Counted from the first letter of the stretch, positions 9,367-18,468 are shown. The stretch is DNA of 64,000 bases from Phycisphaerales bacterium UBA5793 (GCA_002418285.1 DIDT01000065.1:57947-121946), one strand, 5' to 3'. Program-made: numbers and translations. Notes: a model not told the origin generated them from the letters alone.

Positions 9367-9684
9367 CGGTCAACGCAAAACCTCATATCGATCGTCGGGC
9401 GACCCCGTGCGCAGCGTAACGGCCAACGGGGTCGCATTCTTTTTTCCCGCGATTTCGTTGCTTTTCGAGAAGAGGAATCCCGGGGCTGCATCCAGAGGAT
9501 TTAGGATGGCCGATAAAGTCGGCGCGCGCACAGTCCGTGGGGGAAGAACGGTTGTCCGATTGCCTCTTGCCGGATGACTGATCGCCGCGTCTGACGATGC
9601 GGCGAAAGACGGAGATGGATCGACGATTCACCCACCATTAGCTCGGTTGGACGCCGGGCCGCAACTCAGACAGGGAAGCACATC
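9367..9684. other. Intergenic region between FG-GAP paralogs 2 and 3
   Basis: These 318 bases contain the terminator at 9399-9445 and then about 240 bases with no credible gene. A short inverted repeat, CGCCGC...GCGGCG, lies near 9581-9603 and an AGGGAAGC ribosome site precedes paralog 3. No riboswitch family was recognised. Confidence 0.5.
9399..9445 (+). terminator. Rho-independent terminator after FG-GAP paralog 2
   Basis: Arms GCGACCCCGT (9399-9408) and ACGGGGTCGC (9426-9435) are perfect complements around a 17-base loop. They are followed by ATTCTTTTTT. It lies about 30 bases past the stop codon and separates paralogs 1-2 from paralog 3. Confidence 0.85.
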
Positions 9685-11268
9685 ATGAACAAGCCACGAT
9701 CAAGACGGACCGCGTTCCCCATCGCCGCATGGGCGTCTCTTGCCCTCGCCACAACCGCTCTCGCCCAGAACGGCCTGCCCTACACCATCGAGTCTCCGCC
9801 AGAAGCGCGGCACTTCGGTTCGCGCGTCGCCAGCGGAGGCGATGCCAACAACGACGGCTACGACGACATCTTCGTCGTCGATGACGGTGCGGAGGAGAAC
9901 GGGCAGACTTTCGGCCGGTGGTACATGTATTCCGGCATCGACGGCACGCTCATATGGAGCGGCATCGGGCTGGAAAGTTCTGGAACCGAAACGCACTTCA
10001 CCGCTGAGTTCCTCGCCGACCTTGACGGGGATGGCTGCGATGATGTGATCCTCGGCCGCAGCCGTCTGCTCGATTCGCGGGGCGGCGTCGATGTCTTCTC
10101 CGGCCGCACCGGCGATCTGCTCTACTCCTACCGTGGGGCTGAGATGGAAGACCGGATGGGCTGGGCCATTTCGGGGCTGGGCGATCTGAACGACGATGAC
10201 GTGCCGGACTTCGGCTTCAATACGCGTTACACACTCGCTGGCGAAGTCTCGATCCGCTCCGGCCGCGACGGCAGCGAGATCCGCAGATTTGATGTCGATT
10301 GGCCGCGGCAGATTCGCGATGCGGGAGATATCAATCAAGACCTGGTGGCGGATATTGCACTGAGTTCGTTCCACCAATCGCAGCGATTCGATGCCGTCAG
10401 AGTCATCTCGGGAGCCGATGGCCAGTTGATCTGGGAGGTCGCACGCGATTCGCTCGGCGGCGATCATGATTTCGGGTATCAACTTGCGGCAGGAACAGAC
10501 GTGACGGGAGATCATATCCCAGATGTGCTTGCGAGCGGCGAACTCGCCTATGACGGTACGGCTTACCTGCTTTCGGGTGCCGACGGAGCACAACTCACTA
10601 CCTACAAGAATCCTGCCAATCCCTATAGACATCACATCCAACTGCTGGGCGTCAATCTCGAGTTTGCCGATCTCACAGGCGACGGAAGCGCAGAAGTGGT
10701 TGCTGGAGGTTTTGAACAGATCCTCATCTGCGAGCCGCTCACAGGTCGCGTCCTCTCCCGACGCAGTAAACTCGAGGGCAGGAACACCTTCTCCGGCACT
10801 GAACTGGCCGTTGGTGACGTGAACGGCGATGGGCTGTCAGACATCATCGTCGGGCTGACTGCATACGAGAACAACGTCGGCGGCAGCGTCGCCGTGTCGA
10901 GCGGCGGCCGCATGCTCCTGCGTCTGATCGAAATCAACGAATTGCCGCGCGATGTGGTTTTGCGGGGATACGACTACGACGTGGAAGTCTACAGCGGCAG
11001 CCCCAACCGCACGGTCCGCCTGCTCGGCTCGCGGAGCGGTCATGACTGCACCTTCGTGCCGCAGTTGGGCATCTGCATCGACCTCACTCGACGAATCTAC
11101 GACCTGGGCCACGCCATAACCGACTCCGACGGTTTTGCAGTGTTTCACATCCGGGTGCCCCGGCACGCACCTCTGATTCCGATCTGGATCCAGGCGCTGG
11201 ACATTGACGACCCGACGCGCGGGCCCATCACGAGCAATGTGTTGGAACTCGAGATTACTGCACCCTGA
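9685..11268 (+). CDS. Secreted FG-GAP/integrin-alpha repeat protein, paralog 3
   Basis: The 527-residue protein is the third and most diverged member of the array. It has a signal peptide ending at ...TTALAQ-NG, then GLPYTIESPPEARHFGSRVASGG, aligned with the other two. Calcium loops include DANNDGYDD, DLDGDGCDD, DLNDDDVPD, DVTGDHIPD and DVNGDGLSD. The C-terminal domain keeps the paired cysteines (HDCTFVPQLGICIDL) and the GPITSNVLELEI ending. It has its own ribosome site (AGGGAAG, 9673-9679) and follows a terminator, so it may be expressed separately. Likely extracellular or periplasmic; molecular role unknown. Confidence 0.8.
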   Translation: MNKPRSRRTAFPIAAWASLALATTALAQNGLPYTIESPPEARHFGSRVASGGDANNDGYDDIFVVDDGAEENGQTFGRWYMYSGIDGTLIWSGIGLESSGTETHFTAEFLADLDGDGCDDVILGRSRLLDSRGGVDVFSGRTGDLLYSYRGAEMEDRMGWAISGLGDLNDDDVPDFGFNTRYTLAGEVSIRSGRDGSEIRRFDVDWPRQIRDAGDINQDLVADIALSSFHQSQRFDAVRVISGADGQLIWEVARDSLGGDHDFGYQLAAGTDVTGDHIPDVLASGELAYDGTAYLLSGADGAQLTTYKNPANPYRHHIQLLGVNLEFADLTGDGSAEVVAGGFEQILICEPLTGRVLSRRSKLEGRNTFSGTELAVGDVNGDGLSDIIVGLTAYENNVGGSVAVSSGGRMLLRLIEINELPRDVVLRGYDYDVEVYSGSPNRTVRLLGSRSGHDCTFVPQLGICIDLTRRIYDLGHAITDSDGFAVFHIRVPRHAPLIPIWIQALDIDDPTRGPITSNVLELEITAP

Positions 11269-11297
11269 TCGGCCGCCGGCGACACTGGATCGCGCGC

Positions 11298-11777
11298 TCA
11301 CTCAAGATGCGCATCGTCGCTGAGTTTCCTGACGAGGCGCAGCGCTTCGTCGACGTGTGCCGTCGGGCGGAATTGTGAATCGAAGATGTGCCGCACCACG
11401 CCGCGGCGGTCGATGATGTACGTCGTCCGCCCCGGCAGCAGACCGAAGGTGCGCGGCACGCCAAAAAGCGTTCGCACATCGCCGTCGCGATCGCTCAGCA
11501 GCGTGTAGGGCAAGCGGTTGCGCATGGTGAACTTCTCGTGCGATTCGCTCGTGTCGCCGCTGACGCCGACGACCGTCACGCCGGCATCGGTGAACTTCTC
11601 AAAAGCATCGCGAAACGAGCACGCCTGCTGCGTGCAGCCCGGCGAGCCATCCTTGGGATAGAAGAACAGCACCACGCAACCCTGGCCGAGCAGATCATGG
11701 AAGCGCACGGGTTGGCCCTGCGCGTCGGGCAGAGTGAAATCGGGAACCGGATCGCCAACTTTGACGCGCGGTCGCAC
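11298..11777 (-). CDS. Peroxiredoxin, BCP/PrxQ type
   Basis: With a GTG start at 11777 (GGAAAGG nine bases upstream) the product is 159 residues, the usual size of bacterioferritin-comigratory-protein peroxiredoxins. The motif FFYPKDGSPGCTQQACSFRD carries the peroxidatic Cys48 and a resolving Cys53 five residues later, as in atypical 2-Cys PrxQ enzymes. These reduce hydrogen peroxide and alkyl hydroperoxides with thioredoxin. The frame stays open further upstream to an ATG at 11852, but that segment lacks conservation and would collide with the divergent glycosyltransferase start. There is no recognisable signal peptide, so a cytoplasmic location is expected. Confidence 0.85.
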   Translation of the reverse strand: MRPRVKVGDPVPDFTLPDAQGQPVRFHDLLGQGCVVLFFYPKDGSPGCTQQACSFRDAFEKFTDAGVTVVGVSGDTSESHEKFTMRNRLPYTLLSDRDGDVRTLFGVPRTFGLLPGRTTYIIDRRGVVRHIFDSQFRPTAHVDEALRLVRKLSDDAHLE

Positions 11778-11850
11778 GCGATTGGGCCTTTCCAAGAGAG
11801 CAATCGAGCATAGCGGAGGCGGCTGCAGATCGCTACGGTACGTTGCTCCC

Positions 11851-12630
11851 ATGATGACCGTGGATCTTGTCATCCCGATGCTCAATGAGGCGGCCAATGT
11901 ACATTCGCTGTTCGACGCCATCGATGCGCTGCGACAGCGCGGCGTGATTCGCCGGGCCGTCGTGGGCGACAACGGTTCGACGGACGGCTCGCCGAGTCTG
12001 TGCCAGCAGCGCGGGGCCATCGTCGTGCACGAACCCCGACGCGGCTATGGCGGCGCCTGCCTCAAGGCGCTGGAGTGGATCGACTCGCAACCCGAGGCGC
12101 CCGACGCCATCGCGTTTCTCGATGCCGATCTCGCCGATGATCCCGAATCGTTACCCGTACTGATCGGCGCGCTGACCGAGCATGATCTGGCGATCGGGTG
12201 TCGGCCGAATCGCGCCGAACCGGGCGCGCTCAACATGGTGCAGCGTGTCGGCAACATCGTGGCGACGAGCATGATGCTCCTGGCGACAGGCACGCGCTAT
12301 CGCGATCTCGGTCCGATGCGCGCCGTGCGCCGGGACGCGCTGCGAGCCATGGGCATGATCGACCACACATGGGGCTGGACGGTGGAGATGCAGACCAAGG
12401 CCGCGATGCTCAGCCTGCGCACCGCGCAGATCGATGTCCCCTACCGACGCCGAAGGCACGGCCGCAGCAAGATCAGCGGCTCGATCCTCGGCTCAATCCG
12501 CGCCGGGTGGAAGATCACGACGACGATCTGGCGCGTGCGCCTGATGTGGCGCGCCGACTCCGCGGGTGAATTGAAGACCCCGCCGATCCCCGTTTCGACT
12601 CGCATTGCGGAGAGCGGTGATGGGCGTTGA
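11851..12630 (+). CDS. Family 2 glycosyltransferase (dolichol-phosphate mannosyltransferase-like)
   Basis: The 259-residue protein shows the GT-A fold signature of family 2. It has an N-terminal VDLVIPMLNEAANV, GDNGSTDGS, the RGYGGACLKAL segment, and the metal-binding FLDADLADDP (DxD). A GSIRAGWKITTTIWRVR stretch near the C-terminus resembles the membrane-proximal end of DPM1-like enzymes. Such enzymes transfer sugars from nucleotide donors to polyprenyl phosphate or glycan acceptors at the cytoplasmic membrane. The N-terminus MMTVDLVIP fixes the start; no clear ribosome site is visible. The 3' end overlaps the start of comEC by 11 bases, indicating translational coupling. Confidence 0.8.
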   Translation: MMTVDLVIPMLNEAANVHSLFDAIDALRQRGVIRRAVVGDNGSTDGSPSLCQQRGAIVVHEPRRGYGGACLKALEWIDSQPEAPDAIAFLDADLADDPESLPVLIGALTEHDLAIGCRPNRAEPGALNMVQRVGNIVATSMMLLATGTRYRDLGPMRAVRRDALRAMGMIDHTWGWTVEMQTKAAMLSLRTAQIDVPYRRRRHGRSKISGSILGSIRAGWKITTTIWRVRLMWRADSAGELKTPPIPVSTRIAESGDGR

Positions 12631-15187
12631 GGCCGCGCTGACTGCGCCCGCCGCCTCGAATGCTGTGCCGGTCTCACGTCGGCCCGTGATCCTGCTGGCA
12701 CTGCTTTGCGCCGGCGTGCTGGCGGCAAACCTCATCGAAGTGCAGACAATCTGGCCTTGGCTGGCTCTTGCAGCGGTGCTCAGCGGCGCAGTGCTCATCG
12801 CGCACTGGCGCAGCCGCTTGCTGCCGATTCCGGCGCCGATGCTCCTCTCGATCGCGCTGCTTCTGCTGAGCATGTGCTGGGCGAGTGTGCGCGAGCACCG
12901 GGTGAATGGAGCATCGCTGGCGGCGATGGCGACGGACCGCGATCACCTCTGGCACATCGAGGGACGCATCGCCAGCCCGCCGACGGTCAAAACACCCGGT
13001 CGCGGCTCACTGGGTCGCTACGGCTTTCAGGAACCCATCACGGTCTTTCGATTCCAAGTGCAGCGGGCCATCCACAGTAACGGCCAGAGCGAACCCATGA
13101 ACGGTGTCGTGCTCGCGCGCGTCAATGGGCCGGGCTACCACTGGAACATCGGCGATCGACTGCAACTCATCGGCATGCTCCGCGCCTTCCCCCCGGCGAA
13201 GAATCCGGGCGAAACCGATCTCGCGCAAATCGCCCGCGCCCAAGGTTTGGCGGGGCTGCTCGACGTGGCGACCACCGAGAGCGTCGTCGAACTCGGCGTC
13301 GAAAGCGAGTGGCTCTGGCGACTGCGTCGCTGGCAAGGCGATCTGCGCGCCAGAGCCGCGGGCTGGATTCGTCAGGACCTGCCCGAAACGGATGAGACTC
13401 AGCGCGATGCGCTGCTCGCGGCGCTCATGCTCGGCGAGCGCGGCCCGGGTCTCGACGGGCTGGACAAATCATTCACGCGCGTCGGTCTGGCGCACCTGCT
13501 GGCGATCTCCGGCATGCACCTGGCCATTCTCGTGCTCACCGGGCTGCTGATTGTTCGCCTGTTCTCCTGGCCGCCCGCGATCGAGCGACTGGTCATCGCG
13601 CTGCTGGTCATCGCCTACCTCGTCATTGTGCCCGCGCGCATTCCCGTGTGGCGAGCGGGGGTCATGGTGCTGGCGTTCCTGGGCGCGGGTGTTGCCGGAA
13701 GGCGGCTGGACCACCTCAACCTCTGGGCAATCGCCGCCATCGCCGTGCTGCTCTGGAGACCCAGTGAGATCATCGCGCCCGGCGCGCAACTGAGTTTCGG
13801 CGTCGTACTCGCATTCATCGCGCTCACGCCACACTTGCGTCAAAAGATGTTTGGCGAGCCGGGCGATGCCGAGCTGCTCTCACCAGCCGATGACATCTTC
13901 GAGCAATGCAAGACGATTGTGACGGCCACGCTGGTGGCCTGGCTGGTGGCGACGCCGCTGGTCGCGCACCACTTCGGCGTGATCTGCCCCTTGGCGCCGC
14001 TCGCCACGCTGCCGGCGATGCTGCTCACGCACATCGCGCTGGCCGCAGGCTATCTCAAGGCCCTCACAGCCGTGATCCTGCCCAGCGTCGGCGTGATTCT
14101 CGCGCCGGTACTGGCGATCGCCACCGACGGCCTCATCGGCCTGGTCGATCGTGTCGATCGCCTGCCGCTTTCGAGTTTGCCCGTTCAACCTCCCGGCGCC
14201 TTGTGGACGATTGCTGCGACGTCAGCAGTCGTCTGGTGGATTCGCTTTCCCGTCGATGCGTCTGCAAGCCGGTGGCGCAAGTGGGCGGCGCCTGTCGTGA
14301 TCGTGCTGCTCGGTGTATGGCTCCTGCGTCCGTATCTGCCAAGGTGGATCGATCCCACGCCCGACCGCTCGCGGATCATCATGCTCGCCGTCGGCAACGG
14401 GTCGTGCTACATCATCGAGAGCGGCGGCGAAGCAGTGATGTTCGACGCGGGCTCGGGCAACTATCTTGGCATTGGCGATTCGACCATCATTCCCGCCGTG
14501 CGCCGCCTGGGGATTCTCAACGTGTCCACGCTCATACTCAGCCATGGCGACGTTGATCACTTCGCCGCCGCGATTGAAGTCATGAACGAGCTGCACACAC
14601 GGCGGCTGCTGATCACCACTGACATGATGCACCAGGCGCAAGCCGATCCGCTGGGCCCGATGGCGCTCGTCATGAATGAGGCCGAGCGATTGGGTGTGCA
14701 ACTCATCATCGCCGACGCAGGCTACGAAGCGGACTACGGGCCGTCGCATTGGACCTGGCTGCATCCCCGGCCCGAAGGGGATTATCGCACGAGCAACGAG
14801 GCATCAATGGTCATCCGTGTTGAAATGGAGCCGCATCACATTCTGCTCACGGGCGACGTGCAAGGTGTGGGCATGGTCGAGGTGATGGAGCAATGCGACC
14901 CCGACGATCTCGCCTGCTCGATCATGGAACTGCCCCACCACGGAAGCTGGTCGGAAATGAGCGCGGAGTTCGTGCGGCTGGCGAACCCAGACATCATTCT
15001 GCAAAGCACCGCCGAGGGGCGACTCATTGGTGATCGGTGGCGGGACGAACTGGCCGATCGGCGTCGCTACGTCACCGCCGTGCATGGCGCCACGGTCGTC
15101 GAGTTGGATCGCGATGGATCAACCCGAGTACGGACGCACCTCGCGCAGGATGAACTCAACGCAATGAATCAGGAATCTTCGCAATAG
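12620..15187 (+). CDS. comEC: ComEC/Rec2 family DNA-uptake channel protein
   Basis: The 855-residue protein has the three-part ComEC architecture. Two hydrophobic N-terminal helices precede a DUF4131-like OB region (residues about 30-230). A polytopic competence domain follows (about 260-560), with the typical KSFTRVGLAHLLAISGMHLAIL signature region. A C-terminal metallo-beta-lactamase domain starts at LAVGNGSCYIIES and includes LSHGDVDHFAA and LPHHGSWSE. ComEC forms the inner-membrane channel for single-stranded DNA, and its metal-dependent domain is thought to degrade the non-transported strand. The start at 12620 is chosen because GGAGAG lies six bases upstream; an ATG at 12605 is possible. 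It overlaps the glycosyltransferase upstream, and its 3' end overlaps the convergent rpiB by 19 bases. Confidence 0.88.
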   Translation: MGVEAALTAPAASNAVPVSRRPVILLALLCAGVLAANLIEVQTIWPWLALAAVLSGAVLIAHWRSRLLPIPAPMLLSIALLLLSMCWASVREHRVNGASLAAMATDRDHLWHIEGRIASPPTVKTPGRGSLGRYGFQEPITVFRFQVQRAIHSNGQSEPMNGVVLARVNGPGYHWNIGDRLQLIGMLRAFPPAKNPGETDLAQIARAQGLAGLLDVATTESVVELGVESEWLWRLRRWQGDLRARAAGWIRQDLPETDETQRDALLAALMLGERGPGLDGLDKSFTRVGLAHLLAISGMHLAILVLTGLLIVRLFSWPPAIERLVIALLVIAYLVIVPARIPVWRAGVMVLAFLGAGVAGRRLDHLNLWAIAAIAVLLWRPSEIIAPGAQLSFGVVLAFIALTPHLRQKMFGEPGDAELLSPADDIFEQCKTIVTATLVAWLVATPLVAHHFGVICPLAPLATLPAMLLTHIALAAGYLKALTAVILPSVGVILAPVLAIATDGLIGLVDRVDRLPLSSLPVQPPGALWTIAATSAVVWWIRFPVDASASRWRKWAAPVVIVLLGVWLLRPYLPRWIDPTPDRSRIIMLAVGNGSCYIIESGGEAVMFDAGSGNYLGIGDSTIIPAVRRLGILNVSTLILSHGDVDHFAAAIEVMNELHTRRLLITTDMMHQAQADPLGPMALVMNEAERLGVQLIIADAGYEADYGPSHWTWLHPRPEGDYRTSNEASMVIRVEMEPHHILLTGDVQGVGMVEVMEQCDPDDLACSIMELPHHGSWSEMSAEFVRLANPDIILQSTAEGRLIGDRWRDELADRRRYVTAVHGATVVELDRDGSTRVRTHLAQDELNAMNQESSQ

Positions 15188-15639
15188 CCGGTCGGATCCT
15201 GGCCCTCTTCGACCATGCGCATCTTGCGCAGGCGTCGTTCGTGGCGACCGGCCTCAAACTCGGTGTCCAGCCACTTCTCGACAATCTTGCGCAGATCGTT
15301 GGGTCCGACGAGGTCCGCCGGAATGCACAGGACGTTGCAATTGTGATGTGCCCGACTGATTTCGGCTGCCCACGGGTCGTAGCCGACCACGGCGCGGATG
15401 CCCTTGACCTTGTTGCACGTCATACACGTACCGATTCCACTGCCCGTCAGAACGACGCCCCGATCGGCGCGACCCATCGAAACGGCCATGGCGACGAGGT
15501 AGGCCTGGTCGGGATAGTCCACCGAGGTCTGGTCGAGATTGCCGACGTACTCCACCTGGTGATGCAGCGAACGGAGGACTTCAACGACCTCCAGCGCTCC
15601 CTTGACACCCCGATGATCTGCTCCAACGAAGATCTTCAC
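15169..15639 (-). CDS. rpiB: Ribose-5-phosphate isomerase B
   Basis: The 156-residue product matches RpiB/LacAB in length and order: an N-terminal VGADHRGVKGA, DYPDQAYLVAMAV, the GSGIG phosphate loop, NKVKGIRAV and SRAHHNCNVLCIPADLVG with the expected ring-opening His. The enzyme interconverts ribose 5-phosphate and ribulose 5-phosphate. The residue just before the GSGIG loop, which is the catalytic Cys66 in E. coli RpiB (ICGTG), is Thr here. Cysteines instead occur just after the loop (GTCMTCNK), so the catalytic base may be displaced. The start overlaps the stop of the phosphatase gene by ATGA, a sign of translational coupling. The pair recalls the neighbouring phosphatase and rpiB genes of Bacillus. 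Confidence 0.88.
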   Translation of the reverse strand: MKIFVGADHRGVKGALEVVEVLRSLHHQVEYVGNLDQTSVDYPDQAYLVAMAVSMGRADRGVVLTGSGIGTCMTCNKVKGIRAVVGYDPWAAEISRAHHNCNVLCIPADLVGPNDLRKIVEKWLDTEFEAGRHERRLRKMRMVEEGQDPTGYCEDS

Positions 15640-16088
15640 CGAGCCAGTTCCTTCAATCTCGCCTGAAGCAGTCGTTTGATCTCCCGTGCTGTCTGATCGT
15701 AGACCTCTTGCGGTTGGCCGATGGGGTCCTCAATGTCGTGTTCGGGATCGAGGCGGAGGATTTTGTCTCCGGCGCCCGGATCCAGTTCGAGAACCTGGTC
15801 GAGGTGAGACTGCGACATGCCGATGATGACCGCGGCCCAGTCAATGAGATCCTTGGTGAGGGGCTGCGATCGGTGGGTCGAGATATCAACCTCCATCCGG
15901 GCCATTGCGTGGATCGCCTCCGGAGTCGCGGGGCTGCCCAGTGACGCCCACGCGCCCGCGGACTGGATCTGCCAGTTGCGGTCCCCCTCCAGCAGTCCGT
16001 GCGCAATGAGATGGCGGGCCAGGCCCTCGGCCATGGGAGAACGGCAGGTGTTGCCGGTACAAACGAACAGGACGGTCCGGCCCTTCAT
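15636..16088 (-). CDS. Low-molecular-weight protein tyrosine/arginine phosphatase
   Basis: The 150-residue protein opens with MKGRTVLFVCTGNTCRSPMAEG. It contains the C(x)5R phosphate loop with nucleophile Cys10 and Arg16, and a later DPIG carrying the general-acid Asp. This is the LMW-PTP fold, which includes YwlE-type protein-arginine phosphatases. The Thr following the catalytic Cys (CTGNTCR) is the feature linked with arginine phosphatase activity in YwlE, so phosphoarginine is a plausible substrate. It is the first gene of a two-gene unit with rpiB, joined by an ATGA overlap. The start at 16088 gives the conserved N-terminus; upstream open frame to 16181 lacks family similarity. Confidence 0.85.
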   Translation of the reverse strand: MKGRTVLFVCTGNTCRSPMAEGLARHLIAHGLLEGDRNWQIQSAGAWASLGSPATPEAIHAMARMEVDISTHRSQPLTKDLIDWAAVIIGMSQSHLDQVLELDPGAGDKILRLDPEHDIEDPIGQPQEVYDQTAREIKRLLQARLKELAR

Positions 16089-16287
16089 CGAGATACTCCA
16101 GGCGCTCCAGGCATTTGCCTCCGTGACCTGCAACGATATGGCCAGTAGAGGCCGCTTGCGCATCCGGTTGAAGGATGTCAAAAGTCGTCTTGGCTCGGCA
16201 GGAAAGCCACGATAGACTCTGTGTAACTCGGCCGGCGCGCACGTCGGTCATCGAACCGTTCATCACTCATGCTTCGGAGATTGCCAG

Positions 16288-16866
16288 GTGGAGTTCGTCC
16301 AGTACCGTGAGGTTCTGCCCGGCCTTCAGGAACATGGACTCATTGAGGCCGCCGACGCCGATGGTCTGACGCGGCTCGAGATCGAACCCCAGCCCCGGCT
16401 TGAGACGCTGCACGTCCGCGACCCGGCGAGCGACGTCCAGCCATACCCCGATGCAACCGTTATCGAGATGCCCAAGGCCGAGCTCGCCGACTTTCTCGAG
16501 CAGGCCATTGACCGCATTCACCTCAACGAAGTCTTGGTTATCCCGGTCGGGCAATGGCGGGCCGTAATTGACTGCGTCGCTTTCGACCTCGCCGCAGATG
16601 AGGAGTGGCAGGAGATCGACGCCCTGGCCGCCCTGAACCAGAATACGCGCAACGCGCTGGCCGTCACCCGTGGCGAGACGCGGCTGCTTATCGACATGGT
16701 GCGTTCGCTCCTCAACAACGGCACCGATCCGAACCAGGACATCGCCATTACTTCCGACGTGGCGCCGCTACTCGTCGAAGTGTTCCACGACGGGGCCATC
16801 AGCCTGACATGGGATGGGGCGATCATCGATGCACTCCTCAAGCAGCTAAAGTCCGACGCCTCGTAG
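16288..16866 (+). CDS. Hypothetical protein, 192 residues
   Basis: No family was recognised. The product is soluble and acidic, without signal peptide or membrane segments, and appears to have two parts. Residues 1-75 include several QPRLETLHV-like strands. Residues 75-190 contain LADFLEQAIDRIHLNEVLVIPVGQWRAVIDCVAF and a C-terminal repeat of strand-helix elements. The GTG at 16288 has GGAG nine bases upstream, and coding bias matches the neighbours, so the frame is likely real. It lies 165 bases upstream of the pseudopilin gene on the same strand. No function is proposed. Confidence 0.55.
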   Translation: MEFVQYREVLPGLQEHGLIEAADADGLTRLEIEPQPRLETLHVRDPASDVQPYPDATVIEMPKAELADFLEQAIDRIHLNEVLVIPVGQWRAVIDCVAFDLAADEEWQEIDALAALNQNTRNALAVTRGETRLLIDMVRSLLNNGTDPNQDIAITSDVAPLLVEVFHDGAISLTWDGAIIDALLKQLKSDAS

Positions 16867-17031
16867 GTTTTGCCGAGGGTGACTTCCGCAACTACCTCAA
16901 GCCGAACAACAGGCCGGGGCGATATCCTCCAGTGTGGCCGTCTGACGGCGACAAAGCTCGGATTCGCAACGCCAAATGGGCCGGGCGGTTAATAATCCCT
17001 GCCGCAGACTGATGATCGAAGGGGAGTTTCC

Positions 17032-17607
17032 GTGCGCATCAACCAACGAGCCTTTACGCTGCTCGAGTTGCTCGTGGTCATGGGCATCATGAGCCTGCTC
17101 ATCGCCATGCTCATGCCCGGCCTGTCGATGGCGCGCAAAAGCGCCCGGCGAACCGCGTGCGCTTCCAATCTTCACCAGATTGCCATCGGGCTGACCAACT
17201 ACCTCGGTGACAGCAAGGGTCTGCTGCCCTATTTCATCCCCCTCTCCAAGCAGAATGGAGAGCAGGAACAGTCCGAAATGCTCAAGGCGCTCAAACGCTA
17301 CATCGACGGCGATCCCGTCTGGACGTGCCCCGACGACGACACCGGCGTGGCCGAGCAGCTCGGCTCGAGCTACGACTATTGGCCCGGCTGGATCATGTGG
17401 GCTCGCGAGCTGTTTAAGGGCGACTCGCCCAGATCGGTCGCGCGCATAGTGACCAAGTTCTACGAGTACTCTCCCGAGAAGTATCCCGTCATGGCGGACG
17501 CCGAAGGCTGGCATGTGCCCCTCGACGAGACCGGCAAGAACGCTTCGTGGTGGGACGGTTCCGTCTCTTCGCTGCGCGACTGGACCAATCCTCGCTGGCG
17601 GCAGTGA
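17032..17607 (+). CDS. Type II secretion-type pseudopilin (prepilin methylation motif)
   Basis: The 191-residue protein begins MRINQRAFTLLELLVVMGI, a prepilin peptidase site (cleavage after Ala7, Phe at +1, Glu at +5) leading into the hydrophobic assembly helix LLELLVVMGIMSLLIAMLM. A C-terminal ASWWDGSVSSLRD resembles the H-x9-DG segment of planctomycetal pseudopilins. After export it would be processed and built into a pseudopilus or held in the inner membrane. Many such proteins are scattered singly in planctomycete genomes without secretion genes beside them, as here. The start is GTG with GGGGAG five bases upstream. Cysteines at SNLHQ (ACASN) and VWTCPDDD are conserved-looking. Confidence 0.85.
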   Translation: MRINQRAFTLLELLVVMGIMSLLIAMLMPGLSMARKSARRTACASNLHQIAIGLTNYLGDSKGLLPYFIPLSKQNGEQEQSEMLKALKRYIDGDPVWTCPDDDTGVAEQLGSSYDYWPGWIMWARELFKGDSPRSVARIVTKFYEYSPEKYPVMADAEGWHVPLDETGKNASWWDGSVSSLRDWTNPRWRQ

Positions 17608-17648
17608 TCGATACCTCGTTTGACGCGGCTTGAGCCGCAGGATGATCC

Positions 17649-18392
17649 ATGAATTGGCGTGATGCATTCTCCGGGTGGGGCGAAGCACTGCGAATGCAGT
17701 CGGGCTACCTGCGCGAGCCCCGCACGATCTGGACGCTGAGCATCAGCGGCGGGCTCGTGGTCGCGGGGGCCGTGACCCTCGGCATCATCTCGATGCTGCC
17801 GGTGCCCGAGCCGGATGTGATGAACGACGATCTGAATTCCGTTGCCTCATTCGCGATGACGGAAGACTTCAATCGACTCACCCCACGGCAGCGACTCAGC
17901 TACCTCCAGAAATTCTTCGATCGGTTTCGCGGCTTTGATGAAAACGACGCCGCTGAACTCTCTGAGTTTCTCGCCGACATCAACTACAAACTGCGCCAGC
18001 AGATCGAAGAGAACGTACGGCGACTGGCCGTGGACTTCCTGGCTGAGTCTGCAATGGACTACGCCAACATACCCATGGACGAGCGTGAAGCATTCCTGCG
18101 CAACCTCCTACTCGAAATGGACAAACTCAGCGACGACTTCGCCGGCAAGGATCGCGATATCACCGATGAAGAGCGCATGGCGGCCATGGAGCGCCAAGGC
18201 AAGCGCGAGCAGGACCGGGCCAATGAGCAGATCGGTTCATCCGTTGATCCGCGCGGCGTCAACATGATCTTCAACATCTACGAGACCGAGGTGTCAGGCA
18301 AGGTCCCGGCCGTCCAGCGCGGCGCCATTGCCAAACTCATGCTCGACCTCACCAAAGTCCGGCGCGGCCAGAAGATCGGCCCCGGAAACTGA
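17649..18392 (+). CDS. Hypothetical single-pass membrane protein
   Basis: The 247-residue product has a short cytoplasmic N-terminus, one membrane helix (ISGGLVVAGAVTLGIISML, about residues 32-50) and a long, highly charged, mostly helical outer domain of about 195 residues. That domain is rich in Glu, Asp, Arg and Met and may form a coiled coil (for example ITDEERMAAMERQGKREQDRANEQ). No enzyme motif was recognised. The gene is 41 bases after the pseudopilin and 76 bases before the squalene-hopene cyclase, all on one strand. A structural role in the envelope is a guess only. Confidence 0.6.
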   Translation: MNWRDAFSGWGEALRMQSGYLREPRTIWTLSISGGLVVAGAVTLGIISMLPVPEPDVMNDDLNSVASFAMTEDFNRLTPRQRLSYLQKFFDRFRGFDENDAAELSEFLADINYKLRQQIEENVRRLAVDFLAESAMDYANIPMDEREAFLRNLLLEMDKLSDDFAGKDRDITDEERMAAMERQGKREQDRANEQIGSSVDPRGVNMIFNIYETEVSGKVPAVQRGAIAKLMLDLTKVRRGQKIGPGN

Positions 18393-18468
18393 TGCCGCAC
18401 CCGGCGTTGGGCAGCCATCCGCACTAAACTTCTCCCCCTGCCGCCAATCCGCAGGGACAGGAGAGATC

